This document shows positions 25,487 to 32,729 of a stretch of DNA of 40,946 nucleotides, in pieces (positions within the stretch are counted from its first letter, which is position 1; each line of letters opens with the position of its first letter). Both the position numbers and the translations under genes were made by a program. The DNA comes from Candidatus Accumulibacter meliphilus (GTDB taxonomy: Bacteria > Pseudomonadota > Gammaproteobacteria > Burkholderiales > Rhodocyclaceae): positions 51,907-92,852 of the forward strand of contig QPGA01000009.1 in NCBI GenBank assembly GCA_003332265.1, in the 5' to 3' direction. Under the pieces are notes generated by a model that was given only the letters and a program-made list of their open reading frames with translations, was not told the origin of the DNA and did not search any database.

Positions 25487-25906
25487 TCACGCCAGTGCCA
25501 CCACCGCATCTGCCTTGTGCTTGGCCTCACCCTGCTCGTTGGCGCAGGTTAACTCGAGGCGTACACATTTCTCGCCGTTCTGTTCCAGCTTCTCGACGAC
25601 CTTGCCGGTACAGACCATGCTTTCGCCGATCCAGGTGATCGCCGTGAAGCGCACCCCGAAAGTGCGGATCGCCTCCTGCGGCACCCATTGCGTCAGCAGG
25701 CGACCGAGGTAGGCCATGCCCAGCATGCCATGCGCAAAAACGTCCTTCATCCCTTTCGAGCGGACGTAGTCCTGGTCGAGGTGCAGGGGATGGTGATCGC
25801 CCGAGCCGGTCGCGTACAGCGCCAGGGTTAGACGAGACACCGGCTCCGTGGTCAACGAAGGGATCTCGTCGCCCACGTTGATTGCGTCAAAATTCGGTAT
25901 TGTCAT
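25487..25906 (-). CDS. MaoC-type (R)-specific enoyl-CoA hydratase, catalytic hotdog subunit
   Basis: 139 residues, a single hotdog domain. The hydratase-2 motif is intact: YATGSGDHHPLHLD at 31-44, with Asp37 and His42 as the likely catalytic pair. The following SKGMKDVFAHGMLGMAYLG segment is the usual continuation. It should hydrate trans-2-enoyl-CoA to (R)-3-hydroxyacyl-CoA, the form PHA synthase uses. It begins 10 bp after the other MaoC-like gene, whose stop lies within its ribosome-binding region, so the two are coupled. The pair looks like the two halves of a double-hotdog hydratase encoded separately, as in HadA/HadB-type heterodimers; this is inferred from sequence features. Confidence 0.88.
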   Translation of the reverse strand: MTIPNFDAINVGDEIPSLTTEPVSRLTLALYATGSGDHHPLHLDQDYVRSKGMKDVFAHGMLGMAYLGRLLTQWVPQEAIRTFGVRFTAITWIGESMVCTGKVVEKLEQNGEKCVRLELTCANEQGEAKHKADAVVALA

Positions 25907-25916
25907 CGACTTTCCC

Positions 25917-26357
25917 CTATGCCCTGATGACGATCACAGTGCGCAGATCGCACACCGCTTCGCCCTGCCGGCTGACCTTGACATCCTTGACGATGAACTG
26001 CAAGGCACCGTTCTTCTTGTCGTAGATATCCGTCACCTGGCCGTCAAAATCCAGCGTATCACCGGAATAAACCGGCTTGTGATACGTGAAAATCTGCTCG
26101 CCGTGCAGCATCTTGCCGAAGTCACAGCCCATGGTCGCGATGTAGTCGAAAGGCTCATCCTTGTCCATGTCCATGCAGAAAAAGAAAGTCGGCGGCACCA
26201 GAACGCCTGGCAGTCCCGCTTTCCTGGCGGCGGCTTCGTCAAAGTAGAGCGGGTTCGTTTCTCCCGTCGCCTTGGCGAACCACTTCAGTTGCCACGCCGT
26301 CGGGGTGACCGCGTGTGGCGGCACTTTCATGCCTATGTGTTTCTTGTCAATCAACAT
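25917..26357 (-). CDS. MaoC N-terminal-like hotdog protein (non-catalytic partner)
   Basis: 146 residues starting MLIDKKHIGM at 26357, with AGGAG eight bases upstream; a longer start at 26384 is not supported. It has the N-terminal hotdog pattern of two-domain MaoC/FAS1-type dehydratases: FAKATGETNPLYFDEAAARK, then GLPGVLVPPTFFF, and a HGEQIFTYHKPVYSGDTL block. The positions that are Asp and His in the catalytic partner are Glu33 and Tyr38 here, so it probably lacks activity alone and shapes the acyl-binding tunnel for its neighbour. It lies 66 bp after the thiolase gene and 10 bp before the catalytic MaoC gene. Confidence 0.85.
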   Translation of the reverse strand: MLIDKKHIGMKVPPHAVTPTAWQLKWFAKATGETNPLYFDEAAARKAGLPGVLVPPTFFFCMDMDKDEPFDYIATMGCDFGKMLHGEQIFTYHKPVYSGDTLDFDGQVTDIYDKKNGALQFIVKDVKVSRQGEAVCDLRTVIVIRA

Positions 26358-26372
26358 CTGCTTCACTCCTCG

Positions 26373-26403
26373 CCCACCCCGCAACCCAAGCTTACGGGGT
26401 GGG
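26373..26403 (-). other. Intercistronic hairpin between thiolase and MaoC genes
   Basis: A perfect 9-bp stem CCCACCCCG / CGGGGTGGG with a 13-base loop occupies the short gap between the thiolase stop and the next start. No T-run follows on the transcribed strand, so a stabilising or processing role is more likely than termination. Confidence 0.55.
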
Positions 26404-26423
26404 AATCCTCGTTGGCGACTCGA

Positions 26424-27605
26424 TCAGAGAACTTCGATGGCAATCGCTGTTGCTTCACCACCACCGGCGCACAGGCCGGCGATACCGCGCTTGAGACCAC
26501 GCGCCTTGAGCGCGTAGAGCAGCGTCACCAGAATCCGCGAACCCGTTGCGCCGATCGGATGACCAAGCGCGCAGGCACCGCCATTGACGTTGACCTTGTC
26601 ACGCGACAGTTTGAGGTCGCGCATCGAGGCCATGGTCACCGCCGCGAAAGCTTCGTTGATCTCCCAGAGGTCGACGTCCTCGGTCTGCCAGCCAGCCTTC
26701 TTCAGCACCTTCTGGAAAGCGACTACCGGCGCGGTCGTAAACCACGACGGGTCCTGGGCAAAGGTCGCATGCGCGACGATCCGCGCCAACGGCGTGACAC
26801 CGGCAGCCTTGGCGTCCGATTCGCGCATCAGTACAAATGCTGCCGCACCGTCGGAAATCGACGACGAGTTGGCTGGCGTAACCGAACCGTCCTTCTTGAA
26901 GACAGGCTTCAGCTTCGAGATCTTCGACGCATCGCATTTCATCGGCGTTTCGTCGAGCTCGACCACCGTATCGCCCTTGCGGGTGCTGACCGTGACCGGC
27001 GCGATTTCGTCCTTGAAGACGCCGCTGGTGACGGCATTCTGTGCCAGGGTCACCGACTCGACAGCAAAGGCATCCATCTCTTCACGCGTGAAAGCGTACT
27101 TGTCGACGCACAGCTCGGCAAACACGCCCATCGGCTTGCCTTTTTCGTACGCATCCTCGAGGCCATCGAGGAACATATGGTCGTGCAACACACCATTACC
27201 CAACCGGTAGCCCGAACGGGCGGTGGTCAGGACGTGCGGTGCGTTGGTCATCGACTCCATACCGCCGGCAATGGCGATGTTGACCGAACCGGCAAGCAGT
27301 TCGTCATGCGCAATCATGATCGTCTTTTGCGCCGAGCTGCACATCTTGGTCAAGGTGGTGCACGGCACCGAGGTCGGCAATCCTGCGCCGAGAACAGCCT
27401 GGCGCGCCGGCGCCTGGCGCACACCGGCCATCAGACAGCAGCCCATCAGGGCTTCGTCGATGTCCTCGACCTTGACGCCTGCCTGCTCGACGGCGGCCTT
27501 GATGGCGACGGAGCCGAGCTCGGGCGCGGTAACCGCTGAAAACTGGCCCTGGAAAGAACCGACGGGGGTGCGCTTGGCACCTACGATGACAACTGATTCA
27601 CTCAT
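26424..27605 (-). CDS. Acetyl-CoA acetyltransferase / beta-ketothiolase
   Basis: 393 residues, standard biosynthetic-thiolase length. The catalytic set is Cys89 (LTKMCSSAQKT), His349 (GHPIGATGSRI) and Cys379 (CAGGGEA). The GGMESM and NEAFA blocks are also present. It condenses two acyl-CoAs, the first step of PHA precursor supply. The segment around the nucleophile is CSSAQ, where most thiolases have CGSGM or CASGM, and this loop lines the active site. A good AAGGAG site precedes the ATG. It is the second gene of the PHA operon, 67 bp after the dehydrogenase gene. Its association with an HSD10-like partner raises the possibility that it handles propionyl-CoA-derived or 2-methyl-branched ketoacyl-CoA. 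Confidence 0.93.
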   Translation of the reverse strand: MSESVVIVGAKRTPVGSFQGQFSAVTAPELGSVAIKAAVEQAGVKVEDIDEALMGCCLMAGVRQAPARQAVLGAGLPTSVPCTTLTKMCSSAQKTIMIAHDELLAGSVNIAIAGGMESMTNAPHVLTTARSGYRLGNGVLHDHMFLDGLEDAYEKGKPMGVFAELCVDKYAFTREEMDAFAVESVTLAQNAVTSGVFKDEIAPVTVSTRKGDTVVELDETPMKCDASKISKLKPVFKKDGSVTPANSSSISDGAAAFVLMRESDAKAAGVTPLARIVAHATFAQDPSWFTTAPVVAFQKVLKKAGWQTEDVDLWEINEAFAAVTMASMRDLKLSRDKVNVNGGACALGHPIGATGSRILVTLLYALKARGLKRGIAGLCAGGGEATAIAIEVL

Positions 27606-27631
27606 GTAACACTCCTTTCATGCAATGGGTA

Positions 27632-27647
27632 TTGGCGGAATCGCCAA
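27632..27647 (-). other. Small intercistronic hairpin between dehydrogenase and thiolase genes
   Basis: A 6-bp stem TTGGCG / CGCCAA with a 4-base loop lies in the 67-bp gap. It is weaker than the other hairpins of this operon but occupies the same kind of position. Confidence 0.35.
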
Positions 27648-27672
27648 GTCGAAGTTCGCGTGTAGGCAGCGA

Positions 27673-28440
27673 TTACTTCGGAGCCATGCGAATGGAACCG
27701 TCGATACGGATCACTTCGCCATTCAGGTACGAGTTCTCGCAGATGTGCTGAACGAGAGCGGCGTATTCGGCCGGCTTGCCCAGGCGCGATGGGAAGGGAA
27801 CCATCTGGCCCAGGGAATCCTGAGCGGCTTGCGGCAGGCCTTTGAGCATTGGCGTTTCGAAGATGCCTGGAGCGATGCACATCACGCGGATGCCGTGCGC
27901 GGCCAGTTCACGCGCCACCGGCAACGTCAAGCCAGCCACCGCGGCCTTCGAGGAGGCATAGGCTGCCTGACCGATCTGACCATCGAAAGCGGCAACCGAG
28001 GCGGTATTGACGATCACGCCACGCTCGCCCTTGTCGTTCGGCTCGTTCTTGCTCATGGCGTCAGCGGCCAGACGAATCATGTTGAAAGTGCCGACCAGGT
28101 TGATGCTCACCACGCGTGCAAAGGTGGCCAGATCGTGCGGGCCATTGCGGCCGAGCACTTTCTTGGGGGGTGCGACACCGGCACAGTTGACCAGCCCGTG
28201 CAGGCCACCAAATTCGTTCACCGCCATTTCGATGGCCGCAGTTGCGCTCGCTTCATCGGTCACGTCGGTCTTTGCGAAGCGAGCGTTTGCCCCCAGCTCC
28301 GCCGCCTGCGCCTCACCGGCAGTGGCATCGATGTCGACGATCACCACTTTGCCACCCGCACGAACCAAGTTGCTCGCCGTCTCCGCGCCGAGTCCGGAAC
28401 CCGCTCCTGTTACCACAAACACACTACCGTTGATTTGCAT
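27673..28440 (-). CDS. HSD10-like 3-hydroxyacyl-CoA dehydrogenase (SDR)
   Basis: 255 residues starting [10 protein letters not shown] at 28440. Classical SDR features: TGAGSGLG at 11-18, NCAG near 85, the active-site Ser148 ([10 protein letters not shown]), Tyr161 and Lys165 (YASSK). The stretches [45 protein letters not shown] and [14 protein letters not shown] match human HSD17B10 as I recall it. That enzyme oxidises (S)-3-hydroxyacyl-CoA and (2S,3S)-3-hydroxy-2-methylbutyryl-CoA with NAD. In a PHA operon the expected enzyme would be an (R)-specific PhaB, so this is unusual. It is the first gene of the operon and has an intrinsic-terminator-like structure just upstream. Confidence 0.9.
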   Translation of the reverse strand: MQINGSVFVVTGAGSGLGAETASNLVRAGGKVVIVDIDATAGEAQAAELGANARFAKTDVTDEASATAAIEMAVNEFGGLHGLVNCAGVAPPKKVLGRNGPHDLATFARVVSINLVGTFNMIRLAADAMSKNEPNDKGERGVIVNTASVAAFDGQIGQAAYASSKAAVAGLTLPVARELAAHGIRVMCIAPGIFETPMLKGLPQAAQDSLGQMVPFPSRLGKPAEYAALVQHICENSYLNGEVIRIDGSIRMAPK

Positions 28441-28450
28441 TTTAACCCCC

Positions 28451-28482
28451 AAAAAAATATCGCGACATCACGCGATGTCGCG
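28451..28482 (-). terminator. Terminator/attenuator-like hairpin in the leader of the PHA operon
   Basis: On the minus strand a perfect 9-bp stem CGCGACATC / GATGTCGCG with a 4-base loop is followed by ATA and seven T residues, the form of an intrinsic terminator. The T-run ends only 10 bases before the start codon of the first PHA operon gene and runs into the GGGGGTT that serves as its poor ribosome site. It may end read-through from the TRAP operon 460 bp upstream, or attenuate the PHA operon itself. Confidence 0.65.
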
Positions 28483-28941
28483 CTACTGGTCCATGCCGAC
28501 GTCGATCGTTGCGACCCGACATCGTCACGGAAGAATACGACCCCCCCGCTGACCCGACGCCATCCTGGTGACGCCGCAGCCGTGCCTTCGAAAATACTGC
28601 CCAGTGAAAAAGTCGCACTGGCGGTCCACCTCCCTGCTGGCTGCGTCGCAGCGCCTACTTCCCGGCGGGGCCGGCAGCAGCGACGAGCAATCGTGGCATT
28701 GTCGAATGCCGAGTGCTACCGAGTCAAGCTCTGCTCCGGAGAGGCCGCTGGATTTCACGATCACGAATACGGCCCCTCACTTCCCCGGTGCCGTGTCTGG
28801 CGGGCTGTCAGCGGCTTTCCCTGGGCCGTACGGCGATTGCGAAGCGCTCATCAGGACAGCTGACGCCACGCATGCCTTCGGCACGCCCCCTGAACCATTC
28901 GCGGGCGCGCAGCATCGGGACCCCGACTTGACGTACTCTGC
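28483..28941. other. Intergenic region, no gene seen
   Basis: About 460 bp between the TRAP large permease stop and the leader hairpin of the PHA operon. The short open frames have no recognisable product. The promoter of the PHA operon would be expected here or within the hairpin leader, but I cannot pick out clear -35/-10 boxes. Confidence 0.45.
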
Positions 28942-30264
28942 TCAACCCATCACCAGATTTGGCAGCCAGAGAATGATCTGCGGAAAGATCATGCACAGCA
29001 CCAGCACCACCAGGTTGACCAGGATAAACGGTGCGACCGACCGGTAAATATCCGCCATACTGACATCCACCGGTGCTACTCCCTTCAAATAAAAAAGCGC
29101 AAATCCGTAAGGGGGGGTCTGCACGGCGACCAGGATATTGATGATCATCAGCACCCCGAACCAGATCGGGTCATATCCCATGGAAACTACTATCGGTGTA
29201 AACAGGGGTGCGCACATCAGCACGATAATAAATTCATCGATGATGAAGCCCAGCAGCAGCATAATGATCTGAAACATAATGATGATCGCTAACGGAGGCA
29301 GATCGAGGCTGCTGGTAAAATCGGCCACCATCCCCTGCACGCCCATCAACAGATGAAAATTGCTGAATACCGATGCACCAAAAATGATCCACATCGCAAC
29401 GCTGACCAGGGTCGCGGTATGCATCCCGGCCGCGCGAAACATGTCAAGCTTGAAGCGCTTGAACAGAATAGCCAGAAGAATCGCGCCGACCACGCCGATG
29501 GCTCCCGACTCGGTCGGCGTGGCGATACCCGAGATAATGCTGCCAAGCACCGCGACGATCAACAGGATCGCAAAGAATCCGTCACGCGCAATCCTGAATT
29601 TTTCTTTGGCGCTCAGTGCGGGGACATCCTCCTGTTCATTGTCCAATGGCGCCCTGGTCGGATCCAGTCGGCAACTGATGACCACATAGATAATTAGCAT
29701 AACGATGGTCAAAAGTGCCGGCATCATCGCCCCGAGGAACATCCTGCCAACCGAGTTCTGGGTAGTGGCGGCAAACATGATCATCGGGATACTGGGTGGA
29801 ATCAGAATACCCAGCGCGCCACCCGCCATGATTACACCCAGGGCCAGTTGCCGGTTGTATCCGCGGTCCAGCATCGGTTTCAAGGCAATACTGCCGGAAG
29901 TCATGATTCCGGCACCGATGATACCCACCATCGCGCCGATCATCGAGCAGACACCGATCACACTGATCGCCAGCGAACCTCGCACTTTTCCGATGACCAT
30001 CTGAGTGGCGTTGAACATCGCGTCACCGATTCCGGACTTGGTAAGCAGTTGCCCCATGTAGATATAGAGCGGGATGGCCAGCAGAACAAAACTGAAGTAG
30101 GTGGCCTCGAGCGTGGTAGGTATGACATTGAAAATACCGTCGCCCCAGACCATGTATCCAACCGACATGGCAATACCACCGAGTGCCAGTGCCACAGGCG
30201 CGCCCAGCGCAAAAAAAGTCAGGACGCAAAGCAGCAATACACCGGTAAGCGCTTCAATTCCCAT
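28942..30264 (-). CDS. TRAP transporter large permease (DctM family), second system
   Basis: 440 residues starting MGIEALTGVLLLCVL at 30264 with AGGAGG upstream; the longer frame to 30357 overlaps the small permease too far. About twelve membrane segments are visible, with the blocks AIPLYIYMGQLLTKSG, GGALGILIPPSIPMIMFA, GIATPTESGAIGVVGA and FIIDEFIIVLMCAPLFTPIV. The VQTPPYGFALFYLKGVAP segment near the C-terminus is typical of one DctM subgroup whose partner is a larger DctQ. It is not closely similar to the large permease at 19913. Its base composition looks lower in GC than neighbouring genes. The start overlaps the end of the small permease gene by 11 bp. Confidence 0.93.
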   Translation of the reverse strand: MGIEALTGVLLLCVLTFFALGAPVALALGGIAMSVGYMVWGDGIFNVIPTTLEATYFSFVLLAIPLYIYMGQLLTKSGIGDAMFNATQMVIGKVRGSLAISVIGVCSMIGAMVGIIGAGIMTSGSIALKPMLDRGYNRQLALGVIMAGGALGILIPPSIPMIMFAATTQNSVGRMFLGAMMPALLTIVMLIIYVVISCRLDPTRAPLDNEQEDVPALSAKEKFRIARDGFFAILLIVAVLGSIISGIATPTESGAIGVVGAILLAILFKRFKLDMFRAAGMHTATLVSVAMWIIFGASVFSNFHLLMGVQGMVADFTSSLDLPPLAIIIMFQIIMLLLGFIIDEFIIVLMCAPLFTPIVVSMGYDPIWFGVLMIINILVAVQTPPYGFALFYLKGVAPVDVSMADIYRSVAPFILVNLVVLVLCMIFPQIILWLPNLVMG

Positions 30265-30796
30265 CGGAATCCTCCTGTGCAAGGAGATCCTTGCCTGTGA
30301 ATAGGTAGTATATGGCTGCCAGCATATCCCGGCCCAACTGGGCGATGAACAGTCCACACGCGATTATCGACATGATCCAGAAATGGTACATGGGTGGCGC
30401 CCACTCGCTCTCCCGTCGATAATCGAACTCAATCGCCTCCAGCAACTTCCCGATACTCATATCCAAAACGATCACCAGAAAGAATATGCCGAGCGCGTAA
30501 GATATCAAATCAAAAACGCGCCGGGCATTTTCGGAGACGTTGGTATATAAAATATCCACATTTATGTGCGCCTTTTTCTGCTGTGCGTAGGCACCGCCGA
30601 GCGCCGAAACATAGCCAAACATGAACAGGGATAGATCAAAGGCCCAGATGGTGGGACTGTTGAGAAAGTAGCGCGCGAAAACCTCATACGCGACCACAAA
30701 TGCCAGCACCGGCATCAGGTAAGAGGCTGCCTTACCCATGAGCATGACCACAAAATCGATGCCGCGGCATATCATTTTCAAAGCAGTTATAGTCAT
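30254..30796 (-). CDS. TRAP transporter small permease (DctQ family), second system
   Basis: 180 residues. Hydrophobic segments lie near 15-40 (MLMGKAASYLMPVLAFVVAY), 52-72, 95-113 (ISYALGIFFLVIVLDMS) and 138-158 (FWIMSIIACGLFIAQLG). The family pattern FARYFLNSPTIWAFDLSLFM follows the first segment, and KKAHINVDIL follows the second. It forms the membrane complex with the overlapping large permease. The binding-protein gene of the system lies 428 bp upstream on the same strand. Confidence 0.9.
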   Translation of the reverse strand: MTITALKMICRGIDFVVMLMGKAASYLMPVLAFVVAYEVFARYFLNSPTIWAFDLSLFMFGYVSALGGAYAQQKKAHINVDILYTNVSENARRVFDLISYALGIFFLVIVLDMSIGKLLEAIEFDYRRESEWAPPMYHFWIMSIIACGLFIAQLGRDMLAAIYYLFTGKDLLAQEDSDGN

Positions 30797-31175
30797 TCAG
30801 ACACCTGCAATGCCAAAGGTTATAAGTCGAAACGAGCGCATGAGCGGGAGCTCAGCGACCCTGCTGTCTGACGCCAACGTCCCTCAGAGGCCCAATGTGT
30901 ATTTCATCACAAAAATTATTAAGGCGACAGTCCTCAGTCAACACAAGAAACCAAGGACCTTCGGAAAAAACCCGGGCTGCCTTGCTGGCTGCTCGCTTCC
31001 CGGACTGCATTTACTGTGGAAGCTCATCGAAAAGACGTTGCTGTTTCCCGCCTTCCGACACCGTTTTTGCGCGCTTAGTGAAGTGGTGGCTTTATCCCCT
31101 GCCGCCCTGCCCCACTGATGCTCGGACACCGGAAGCGAGAGCGACACCTTGCCTGCTTTTCAGATTATTCGAAAG
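30797..31175. other. Long gap inside the second TRAP operon, no gene seen
   Basis: About 380 bp between the small permease start and the hairpin after the binding-protein gene. No convincing gene is visible on either strand. The gap is unusually long for a TRAP operon and may contain a second promoter or the remains of a lost gene. Confidence 0.4.
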
Positions 31176-31210
31176 GCACCCTTCATGGGCTACTTGCCAA
31201 TGAAGGGTGC
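31176..31210 (-). terminator. Hairpin just after the second dctP gene
   Basis: A perfect 11-bp inverted repeat GCACCCTTCAT / ATGAAGGGTGC with a 13-base loop begins 15 bp beyond the binding-protein stop codon on the minus strand. It is followed only by a CTTTCG stretch, so it may be a partial terminator or a 3'-end stabiliser that raises the level of binding protein over permease. Confidence 0.6.
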
Positions 31211-31224
31211 GCTCAAACCCGAAA

Positions 31225-32241
31225 TCAAGGTTGCTTTTGCTTGTTCAGGATATCAATCAGCTCTTTGCTGTATTTGTCCTGCTTAGCATATTCCTCCCGC
31301 AGAGTGGCGCTGGCATCCGCCCATGCCTTGCGATCTTCCGCGGACGGTTCCGGGCTCCACATCAGGCCTTTTGATTTCATTTCGGCTACCGCTTCGGATT
31401 CCCATTTTTTGCCCATGGCAAGCTGTTCCTCAGCATGTATGACCGTGGCCTTGCGCACGGCCGCCTGCAAATCTTCGGGCAGTTTTTTCCAGGCAGCGCG
31501 GTTTACAATGATCGGCAGCACCTGTGCGCCTGCCAGCGGCAAACGGTACATGTACTTGGCCACTTCCACATGGTTGCCATCACGGTGATCAATCATGTTG
31601 CTGCCGATAGAACCGTCGATGACACCGGTTGCCAGGCTCGTATAGATCTCGTTCCACGCCAGAGAAACCGGGGACGCGCCCAGATTACGCAGGAACTTTC
31701 CATAGGCACCCGGCGCACGGATTTTCAGGCCCTTGAAATCGGCGATGGAATTGATCGGATTCTTGGTGATTATAAATACCGGCGGCTGAATGTACGGTTC
31801 CAGCCACACCAGTCCCTGCGAACCGTAGGCTTTTTCCAGCACTTTGTCCCAACCCTTGGCATGAAACAGTTCCTGCAGTTCGGCCGGATCATCGGTTCCG
31901 CCCGGCAGCCCGATCTCCACGATGCCGGCGGGCAGCTCGCCCGCATGCATCGACTGGAAAGGTGCTCCCATGGTGATCAGGCCTGATTTCACCGCGCTCA
32001 AAACGCCCGTCGTACCGACGCCTTCACCCGAATAGAGCACCTGTACTTTGATACGACCACCGGAAAGTTGTTCGATATTACTGCCCAGCTTTTCATAGAG
32101 CGTGCCGAACGCCGTGCCACGCCCGTAGAGGTTCGCGAAGCGCCAGTTATACTCAGCCGCGGACACCGGGACCGCCATAAGTCCTGAGACCACAGTGGCT
32201 GCCAGCGCCAAACTTGTCATTAGCTTTCGAAATTTCAGCAT
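31225..32241 (-). CDS. TRAP transporter substrate-binding protein (DctP family), second system
   Basis: 338 residues starting MLKFRKLMTSLALAATVVSG at 32241, with GGAG upstream. The signal peptide is cleaved after VPVSA. The mature part has the DctP blocks EKLGSNIEQLSGGRIKVQVL, INSIADFKGLKIRAPGAYGKFL with the substrate-binding Arg, and SLAWNEIYTSLATGVIDGSI. It captures an organic acid in the periplasm for the DctQ/DctM permease downstream. It is only distantly similar to the binding protein at 18132. Expression of this gene may be set apart from the permease genes by the hairpin and long gap that follow. Confidence 0.93.
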   Translation of the reverse strand: MLKFRKLMTSLALAATVVSGLMAVPVSAAEYNWRFANLYGRGTAFGTLYEKLGSNIEQLSGGRIKVQVLYSGEGVGTTGVLSAVKSGLITMGAPFQSMHAGELPAGIVEIGLPGGTDDPAELQELFHAKGWDKVLEKAYGSQGLVWLEPYIQPPVFIITKNPINSIADFKGLKIRAPGAYGKFLRNLGASPVSLAWNEIYTSLATGVIDGSIGSNMIDHRDGNHVEVAKYMYRLPLAGAQVLPIIVNRAAWKKLPEDLQAAVRKATVIHAEEQLAMGKKWESEAVAEMKSKGLMWSPEPSAEDRKAWADASATLREEYAKQDKYSKELIDILNKQKQP

Positions 32242-32360
32242 ATCATCGTGCTCCGTGTTGTTACATCGGTTGTCGGCAGGAGATAAACCCCCCGTTTGAG
32301 TACATACCATACTCATCTTTGTAAAAAAAAACGACAGCTATGATAAACAAAATCTATTTA

Positions 32361-32729
32361 ACGGTCATGACAATCGAAACACCCCAGATCATGAAAGTCA
32401 TGACCGTTTTCCCCTCTTCCCCCGGCCCTTCTCCCGCGAGGGGAGAAGGGAGGTTCGTGAGTCGCATACGCGACTTTCACATTAACGGTCATGACAAGCG
32501 AGACACCCCAGATCATGAAAGTCATGACCGCCCCCCTCTTCCCCCGGCCCTTCTCCCGCGAGGGGAGAAGGGAGGTTCGTGAGTCGCATGCGCGACTTTC
32601 ACATTAACGGTCATGACAAGCGAGACACCCCAGATCATGAAAGTCATGACCGCCCCCCTCTTCCCCCGGCCCTTCTCCCGCGAGGGGAGAAGGGAGGTTC
32701 GTGAGTCGCATACGCGACTTTCACATTAA
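32361..32729 (+). repeat. Three tandem copies of the three-hairpin repeat (copies C, D, E)
   Basis: Units start at 32361, 32485 and 32607, giving periods of 124, 122 and about 123 bp. Each holds the ACGGTCATGAC / GTCATGACCGT inverted repeat, the CCCTTCTCCCGCGAGGGGAGAAGGG hairpin and the AGTCGCAT(A/G)CGCGACT hairpin, ending TTTCACATTAA. At the junctions the closing ATTA runs directly into ACGGTCATGAC of the next unit. Copies D and E are nearly identical; C differs at a few bases. The array lies between the second dctP gene and the decayed ABC ATPase. Confidence 0.92.

Noticed and set aside
25848-27539. Open frame of about 563 codons on the plus strand over the thiolase and MaoC genes
   Set aside because: Shadow of well-supported minus-strand genes with intact catalytic residues.
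28525-28764. Small minus-strand open frame with CHDC reminiscent of a DUF35 zinc ribbon
   Set aside because: Only one CxxC-like pair, no following OB-fold sequence and no ribosome site; likely chance.
32361-32729. Possible CRISPR array
   Set aside because: The whole 123-bp unit is repeated with no variable spacers and contains three hairpins, so it is not a CRISPR.
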